Positions 13,945-17,773 of a stretch of DNA of 17,773 nucleotides are shown piece by piece. The position numbers and the translations under genes are program-made. Under the pieces are notes generated by a model. It did not search any database. It had not been told where the DNA came from and was given only the letters and a program-made list of their open reading frames with translations. The DNA comes from DATGCT01 sp964495575. Lineage in GTDB: Bacteria > Patescibacteriota > Minisyncoccia > UBA6257 > GWB1-50-10. The number at the start of each line of letters is the position of its first letter. Within the stretch, counting starts at the first letter, position 1. Location: NCBI GenBank assembly GCA_964495575.1, contig CAZBVS010000013.1, positions 1 to 17,773 of the forward strand, in the 5' to 3' direction.

Positions 13945-13974
13945 TTAGATTTTTGTTAAATTAATATATATAAT
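13945..13974 (+). promoter_or_regulatory. Candidate promoter of ftsE-ftsX
   Basis: A perfect TATAAT (13969-13974) lies 18 bases after a weak TTAGAT (13945-13950). The predicted leader is about 30 bases and very A-rich; GGAAG within it (13980-13984) is too far from the ATG at 14011 to be a normal ribosome-binding site. Confidence 0.4.
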
Positions 13975-14010
13975 CATAAGGAAGTAAAAAAACAATAAAT
14001 AACAGCAAAA

Positions 14011-14700
14011 ATGATAGTTTTCAAAAACGTTCACAAGTATTATCAGCAAAACGGAAGAAAGACTGCTGCCCTTGATGATATAAACTTCAAGATTCAACCT
14101 AATGAACTTGTCTCAATCGTCGGTCGTTCAGGTGCTGGTAAGTCCACAATAATTAAGCTTTTAACTGGAGAAGAGAAACCTTCCAAAGGAAGAGTCTTTT
14201 TTGGTTCGTATGAGGTAAACAAACTAACCCCTTCCGAACTCCCTGAGTTTCGACGTCATATCGGCGTCGTTTTTCAAGATTTCAAGCTTCTCAAAAAGAA
14301 AAATGCTTTTGAGAACGTAGCGTTTGTTTTAGAGGTTGAAGGGTATACCCAAAAAGAAATTAACGAGCTTGTTCCTCAAGTTCTTGATTTAGTAGGCTTG
14401 AAAGAGAACATGTCTAAGTTCCCAGCTGAGTTATCCGGTGGAGAACGTCAGCGAGTAGGGATTGCCCGAGCTATGATTAACCGCCCGGAAGTTATTATTG
14501 CTGATGAGCCAACCGGTAACCTTGACCCTAAAAACAAATGGGAGGTTATTAAACTCCTTACTAAAATAAACGAGTTGGGAAGCACCATTCTTTTAGCTAC
14601 TCATGACAAAGAGATTGTAGACTCTCTTGGTTCTCGAGTTATCACCCTTAAAGATGGTAAAATGACCTCTGATGAAGCTCACGGTAAATTTAATGTATAA
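14011..14700 (+). CDS. ftsE: Cell division ATP-binding protein FtsE
   Basis: The 229-residue protein is a single ABC ATPase domain of the usual FtsE length. It has Walker A GRSGAGKST (38-46), the Q-loop VVFQDFKLL (86-94), the ABC signature LSGGERQR (141-148), Walker B with the catalytic glutamate in IIADEP (162-167), the D-loop GNLDP and the switch histidine H198. FtsE dimers sit on the inner face of the membrane and pair with FtsX to activate peptidoglycan hydrolases at the division site. ftsX follows eight bases later. The basic run KLLKKKNAFENV (92-103) after the Q-loop is typical of FtsE. Confidence 0.95.
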   Translation: MIVFKNVHKYYQQNGRKTAALDDINFKIQPNELVSIVGRSGAGKSTIIKLLTGEEKPSKGRVFFGSYEVNKLTPSELPEFRRHIGVVFQDFKLLKKKNAFENVAFVLEVEGYTQKEINELVPQVLDLVGLKENMSKFPAELSGGERQRVGIARAMINRPEVIIADEPTGNLDPKNKWEVIKLLTKINELGSTILLATHDKEIVDSLGSRVITLKDGKMTSDEAHGKFNV

Positions 14701-14708
14701 AAATAATC

Positions 14709-15614
14709 ATGATTAATCTTTGGCGAATAATAAAATACGGATTTCAAAACATATTTAGAAACAAGTGGCTTTCTGCTTCTACAATAAGCATTATGATTCT
14801 TACGCTTCTTGTTTTTGTTGGTTTAATGGTTTTCAACATTGTTTCCGATCAAGCTGTAAATACCGTTAAGAATAAAGTTGATATCAGCGTTTATTTCAAA
14901 AGCAACGTTGCGGAAGATGATGTTTTAAACATTAAAAGAATTCTTGAAAACTTTGATGAGGTAGACTCAGTAGATTACGTTTCTCGGGACGAAGCTTTAG
15001 CAGAGTTCAAAGAACGCCACTCTGATGATGAGGTTATTACCCAAACATTAGGTGAGTTAGATACTAACCCCCTTCTGGCCTCTTTGAATATAAAGGCTCA
15101 GGATCTCTCCCAGTATGATGAGATCGCTTCTTACTTAGAATCCGACTCATTATCAGGCATGGTAGAGAAAGTAACCTACGCTCAAAATGAACTGGTTATT
15201 AAAAGATTAGAAACCTTGGTTAACGGATTGAATATAGTTGTTTTAGCTCTGACCCTGTTCCTTGCGTTTCTTGCTGTCATGGTTACCTTTAACACGGTTA
15301 GTTTAGCCATTTTCTCTAACAAAGAGCAGATAGCGATAATGAGAGTTGTCGGGGCAGACAATAAGTTTATTCGTGGGCCTTATATAATAGAAGGTTTCAT
15401 ATACGGATTTATAGCTGCGGTTATAAGTATTGCTATATTCATTCCTGTTGTTAACGTTATCTCACCTGGTTTAAACCACTTTATTCCTGGATTTAGTCTG
15501 AGTGAATATTTCTCCTCTCACTTTATTACCTTCTTCTTGTACCAAGTCTTAATCGGAGCAGCTCTTGGAATTATCTCCAGTATTATTGCGATAAGGAAGT
15601 ATCTTAAGTCCTAA
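14709..15614 (+). CDS. ftsX: Cell division protein FtsX
   Basis: The 301-residue protein has the FtsX topology. An N-terminal helix (about 22-45) is followed by an extracellular domain (about 50-165). Three transmembrane helices lie in the C-terminal half (about 168-196, 222-250 and 276-296), with the FtsX/MacB-type region NKEQIAIMRVVGADNKFIRGPY between them. The extracellular domain starts with VDISVYFKSNVAEDDV and contains VDSVDYVSRDEALAEFKE, both characteristic of bacterial FtsX. It should form the membrane half of the FtsEX complex and transmit ATP-driven movement to cell-wall hydrolases. It follows ftsE in the same operon; the antiporter gene comes nine bases later. Confidence 0.95.
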   Translation: MINLWRIIKYGFQNIFRNKWLSASTISIMILTLLVFVGLMVFNIVSDQAVNTVKNKVDISVYFKSNVAEDDVLNIKRILENFDEVDSVDYVSRDEALAEFKERHSDDEVITQTLGELDTNPLLASLNIKAQDLSQYDEIASYLESDSLSGMVEKVTYAQNELVIKRLETLVNGLNIVVLALTLFLAFLAVMVTFNTVSLAIFSNKEQIAIMRVVGADNKFIRGPYIIEGFIYGFIAAVISIAIFIPVVNVISPGLNHFIPGFSLSEYFSSHFITFFLYQVLIGAALGIISSIIAIRKYLKS

Positions 15615-15623
15615 TACTCTAAT

Positions 15624-16820
15624 ATGGCAGTTACCATATTATTAATAGGGATATTAGTATTCGCTGCTCATTTCTTTGCCGTCCTGTTTGAAAAAACAGG
15701 TATTCCTGATGTTCTTCCCTTATTTCTAATTGGGTTAGTATTAGGGCCGTTAACAGGCTTGGTTGATCCTACTGTTTTTGGTTCTTTTGGAAAACTTTTT
15801 GCTACCATCACCTTGAGCGTTATTCTTTTTGAAGGTGGTCTTAGAATGAAGATTGGTTCTGTTCTTAAATCTTTTCCAAAGTCTTTAAGCTTAATATTTC
15901 TTAACTTAATTGGTTCAGTAGCTTTGGTGATTTTTAGTACTCAGTTATTTTTTGATATTCCCCTTATTACTAGTGTTGTAATCGGGGTTATCTTAAGCGG
16001 TACCTCAGCCACAATTATTGTTCCTTTGGTGAATAAGTTGAGAATAAAGGAGAGCACTAAAGCTATGCTTGGGTTAGAGTCTACACTAAACAATGTTGTA
16101 AACATTGTTCTTGTGTTCGGATTATTAGAAGCCCAGAGTTTAAAATTAACCTCGTTTTTAAGTCTTGCTAAAGAACTTGGAGTTGTTTTCTTAAGCTCGT
16201 TGATTCTTGGGATTTTAGCCGCCTTTATGTGGTCTAAGGTTTTAAATTTGTTCCGAGACTTAAAACACAGTAGCTTTACCACTCCGGCCTTTATTCTTAC
16301 TGTTTTTGGTTTAGCTGAGTTATTAGGAGCAAACGGAGCAATCACCGCTTTTATCTCAGGAATAACTCTGGGGAATCTTCCAAAGTTAAACCAAGGAAGG
16401 TTCAGAATTTTTGAAAAAATAGCTGATTTTCACTTTACCAAAAGAGAGGATACTCTTCTTTCCTCTTTGGTGTTTCTTTTAAAAACTTATTTCTTTGTCT
16501 TTATTGGTCTTACCCTGGATCTTACTAATACCAGTTACATAATATGGGGTGGGGCAATCACCGTAATCTTGTTTGCTCTAAGGCTGGGGGTAGTTAAGAT
16601 TGTGTTTGGTAAGGCTCTACCTTGGTTTGATAAACAAATTGCTAGAATAATGATCCCTAAAGGTCTTACCGAAGCTGCTCTCCTTACCCTTATTGGCAGT
16701 TCATTCTTAAACAGCATAAGTTATCCGGTAGTTTTGTTCAGCATTATTATTACTAGCATCCTAACCTTTGTGGTTAAGAACAAATCAGATAAAAAAGAGT
16801 CTGAGTTAGCCTCTGTATAA
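15624..16820 (+). CDS. CPA-type cation/proton antiporter with altered ion-binding motif
   Basis: The 398-residue polytopic protein (about 12 transmembrane helices) belongs to the CPA Na+/H+ (or K+/H+) exchanger superfamily. Recognisable parts are GIPDVLPLFLIGLVLGP (26-42), LFEGGLRMK near 68-76, the discontinuous helix GTSATIIVPLV, a conserved arginine in ALRLGVVK and IPKGLTEAAL near the end. The ion-binding pair, normally Asn-Asp (CPA1) or Asp-Asp (CPA2) in the ES-x-x-N-D context, reads ESTLNN here: N156 and N157, with codons AAC AAT at 16089-16094. Loss of the carboxylate would be expected to change or abolish proton coupling. It is a cytoplasmic-membrane protein, probably co-transcribed with ftsEX, with no C-terminal regulatory domain. 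Its stop codon directly abuts that of the convergent fpg gene. Confidence 0.85.
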   Translation: MAVTILLIGILVFAAHFFAVLFEKTGIPDVLPLFLIGLVLGPLTGLVDPTVFGSFGKLFATITLSVILFEGGLRMKIGSVLKSFPKSLSLIFLNLIGSVALVIFSTQLFFDIPLITSVVIGVILSGTSATIIVPLVNKLRIKESTKAMLGLESTLNNVVNIVLVFGLLEAQSLKLTSFLSLAKELGVVFLSSLILGILAAFMWSKVLNLFRDLKHSSFTTPAFILTVFGLAELLGANGAITAFISGITLGNLPKLNQGRFRIFEKIADFHFTKREDTLLSSLVFLLKTYFFVFIGLTLDLTNTSYIIWGGAITVILFALRLGVVKIVFGKALPWFDKQIARIMIPKGLTEAALLTLIGSSFLNSISYPVVLFSIIITSILTFVVKNKSDKKESELASV

Positions 16821-17618
16821 TTAGTTCTGGTGTTCGGGACAGAAGATAGCAGATCTCCCTGCTATCTTTTCTTTTACTAGTTTATGCTTTTTATTTTTAG
16901 GACACACCATATCCTTTCTGTGAGCTACTAACCATGAACCGTTCATTTTCCCGTAAGGAGGCCCAGCGTCTATAGCTCTTTTTAACGTGTCCTGAGTTAT
17001 GTTGTACAACTTCTTTCTTTCCTTTTTTGAAAGACTTTCTATTTTTCGGTGAGGATCTATATGAGCTCTAAAAAGAATTTCATCTGAGTACTCATTTCCG
17101 ATTCCGGCAATATCCTTTTGGTCCATTAAGAAAGACTTTACATTTTTAATTTCGTGGTTTTTTAAAAGTTCAAAGAACTCCTTCTTAGATATTTTTAAAG
17201 GTTCCGGCCCCATTTCTTTAATGAGCGGAACCTCTTTTATATCTTTTACTAAATATATCTCACCTAACTTTCTAACGTTTATCCACCTCAGCTCGTACCC
17301 ATTTTTTAAGGAGATGATAAGGTAAGCATGTTTATTTTCATCCGGGTCTGCATTTTCTGGCTTACCGTACCTGAAGTATCCTGTCATTCCAAAGTGAAAT
17401 ACTAACTTGTATTCCGAATCCTTTATCTCCGTTATTAAAAACTTTCCTCTTCGATAAGCGTTGGTAAACCGTTTTCCTTTTAACGCTCTACCTAACCCAC
17501 TACTGGTTGTGTTTTTGATTAAGTTTTCATCACGACACTTAACCGCCTCCACTTTTTTATGAAGGCTTGTGTATTTAAAGTATTGAACAAAATTTTCTAT
17601 ATCTGGTAACTCAGGCAT
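16821..17618 (-). CDS. fpg: Formamidopyrimidine-DNA glycosylase (Fpg/MutM)
   Basis: The 265-residue product matches Fpg/MutM. After Met1 removal, Pro2 (MPELPDIE) is the catalytic nucleophile and Glu3 is retained. Lys59 lies in RRGKFLI, the wedge-type methionine in HFGMTG (M78), and the DNA-binding Asn in IAGIGNEY (N175). The C-terminal zinc finger is present but uses C239, H245, C260 and H263 (CPKNKKH and CPEH) instead of four cysteines; Arg255 is conserved. It removes oxidised purines such as 8-oxoguanine and nicks the strand. The start at 17618 is set by MPELPDIE; the longer upstream reading would run through the divergent promoter and into the prepilin gene. Its last codons contain a terminator for the antiporter gene. 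Confidence 0.92.
   Translation of the reverse strand: MPELPDIENFVQYFKYTSLHKKVEAVKCRDENLIKNTTSSGLGRALKGKRFTNAYRRGKFLITEIKDSEYKLVFHFGMTGYFRYGKPENADPDENKHAYLIISLKNGYELRWINVRKLGEIYLVKDIKEVPLIKEMGPEPLKISKKEFFELLKNHEIKNVKSFLMDQKDIAGIGNEYSDEILFRAHIDPHRKIESLSKKERKKLYNITQDTLKRAIDAGPPYGKMNGSWLVAHRKDMVCPKNKKHKLVKEKIAGRSAIFCPEHQN
16844..16874 (+). terminator. Intrinsic terminator for the ftsE-ftsX-antiporter operon, inside fpg
   Basis: AGATAGCAG (16844-16852) pairs perfectly with CTGCTATCT (16859-16867) around a 6-base loop and is followed by TTCTTTT. It lies 24 bases past the antiporter stop, within fpg codons for the zinc-finger region (about residues 249-259). Confidence 0.8.
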
Positions 17619-17627
17619 CTTATCTTT

Positions 17628-17657
17628 AGTGTAAAACAAAAACCCCTTCTTTGTGAA
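17628..17657 (-). promoter_or_regulatory. Candidate promoter of fpg
   Basis: On the - strand TTCACA (17652-17657) is followed after 18 bases by TACACT (17628-17633). The -10 ends only nine bases before the ATG, so the transcript would be leaderless or nearly so. Confidence 0.45.
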
Positions 17658-17666
17658 TAGTGCCTT

Positions 17667-17675
17667 TGATATAAT
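17667..17675 (+). promoter_or_regulatory. Extended -10 promoter of the prepilin gene
   Basis: TGATATAAT (17667-17675) is a perfect extended -10 element (TGn plus TATAAT). Transcription would start near 17682, about four bases before the ATG, implying a leaderless mRNA. No good -35 is seen at the normal spacing. Confidence 0.5.
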
Positions 17676-17685
17676 ACATACATAT

Positions 17686-17773
17686 ATGAATAACTCTCCC
17701 GAAAAAGCCTTCACTCTAATAGAACTGTTGGTAGTAATAGCCATCCTATCTATCCTTGCTGTAGCCGTAACTC
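17686..17773 (+). CDS. Type IV prepilin-like protein, 5' end only
   Basis: Only the first 29 codons are inside the window. They encode a short basic leader (MNNSPEKA) followed by FTLIELLVVIAILSILAVAV, the class III signal and hydrophobic helix of type IV pilins and type II secretion pseudopilins. The conserved Glu at +5 after the cleavage site is present. The residue before the cleavage site is Ala rather than the usual Gly. Prepilin peptidase should cut between Ala8 and Phe9. Whether it is a major pilin or a minor pseudopilin cannot be judged. It is divergent from fpg. Confidence 0.88.
   Translation, partial: MNNSPEKAFTLIELLVVIAILSILAVAVT

Noticed and set aside
16771..16820. Terminator for fpg on the - strand inside the antiporter gene
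   Set aside because: Only a 4-bp AGAG/CTCT stem with a long loop before a T-run is present, too weak to call.
17619..17744. Upstream extension of fpg by 42 residues
   Set aside because: Fpg must begin with Met-Pro-Glu for its N-terminal proline nucleophile; the extension crosses the divergent promoter region and overlaps the prepilin coding sequence.
1..17773. CRISPR array, rRNA genes, riboswitches or a replication origin
   Set aside because: No regularly spaced repeats, rRNA-like conserved stretches, long structured leaders or DnaA-box clusters were seen; intergenic regions are too short for most of these.

Overview
The window reads as an AT-rich, compactly packed bacterial chromosome segment. 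The likely source is a Patescibacteria/CPR genome (Parcubacteria-like). This is an inference from several things together: very short intergenic gaps, starts with no clear Shine-Dalgarno sequence, a release factor 2 reduced to domains 2-4 next to ftsE-ftsX, a membrane-anchored DsbA-like protein, a tRNA without encoded CCA, and small hypothetical proteins. The standard genetic code fits: TGA ends the gene at 5073 and all frames read through normally. No gene-free stretch exceeds 300 bases; the longest gap is the 137 bases at 11343-11479.

Region 1 (1-11342) is a cell-surface polysaccharide locus. On the + strand lie a bi-domain sugar oxidoreductase (20-2206), a glucuronyl C5-epimerase-like protein (2333-3304) and a WbuB-like GT4 glycosyltransferase (5408-6634). 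On the - strand, reading leftward, is a tight three-gene operon: an initiating polyprenyl-phosphate sugar-1-phosphate transferase, a Wzx-type flippase and an AsnB-type amidotransferase (11342-6631). Together these suggest a lipid-linked repeat unit that contains uronic acid, may be C5-epimerised and amidated, and is flipped across the membrane. Polymerase and export genes are not in the window.

Region 2 (about 3310-5408) interrupts the + strand polysaccharide genes with two adjacent nucleotidyltransferase-based toxin-antitoxin modules. The first is AbiE-like, with the toxin gene ahead of the antitoxin gene. The second is MntA/HepT-like, with the MntA part fused to an N-terminal ribbon-helix-helix DNA-binding domain. 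Each module has a predicted sigma70-type promoter overlapped by a perfect inverted repeat, which looks like autoregulation. The HepT stop codon overlaps the glycosyltransferase start (TAATG), so the toxin promoter may also drive a polysaccharide gene.

Region 3 (11480-13214) holds a DsbA-like thiol oxidoreductase, a 54-residue SPW-type membrane protein, an intrinsic terminator, a zinc-ribbon protein with a long Pro/Lys/Gln-rich tail, and tRNA-Thr(CGT).

Region 4 (13233-17773) is housekeeping: prfB (lacking domain 1), ftsE, ftsX, a CPA-type cation/proton antiporter whose usual Asn-Asp motif is Asn-Asn, a convergent fpg (mutM) with an unusual Cys/His zinc finger, and, divergent from fpg, the first 29 codons of a type IV prepilin-like gene cut by the window edge.
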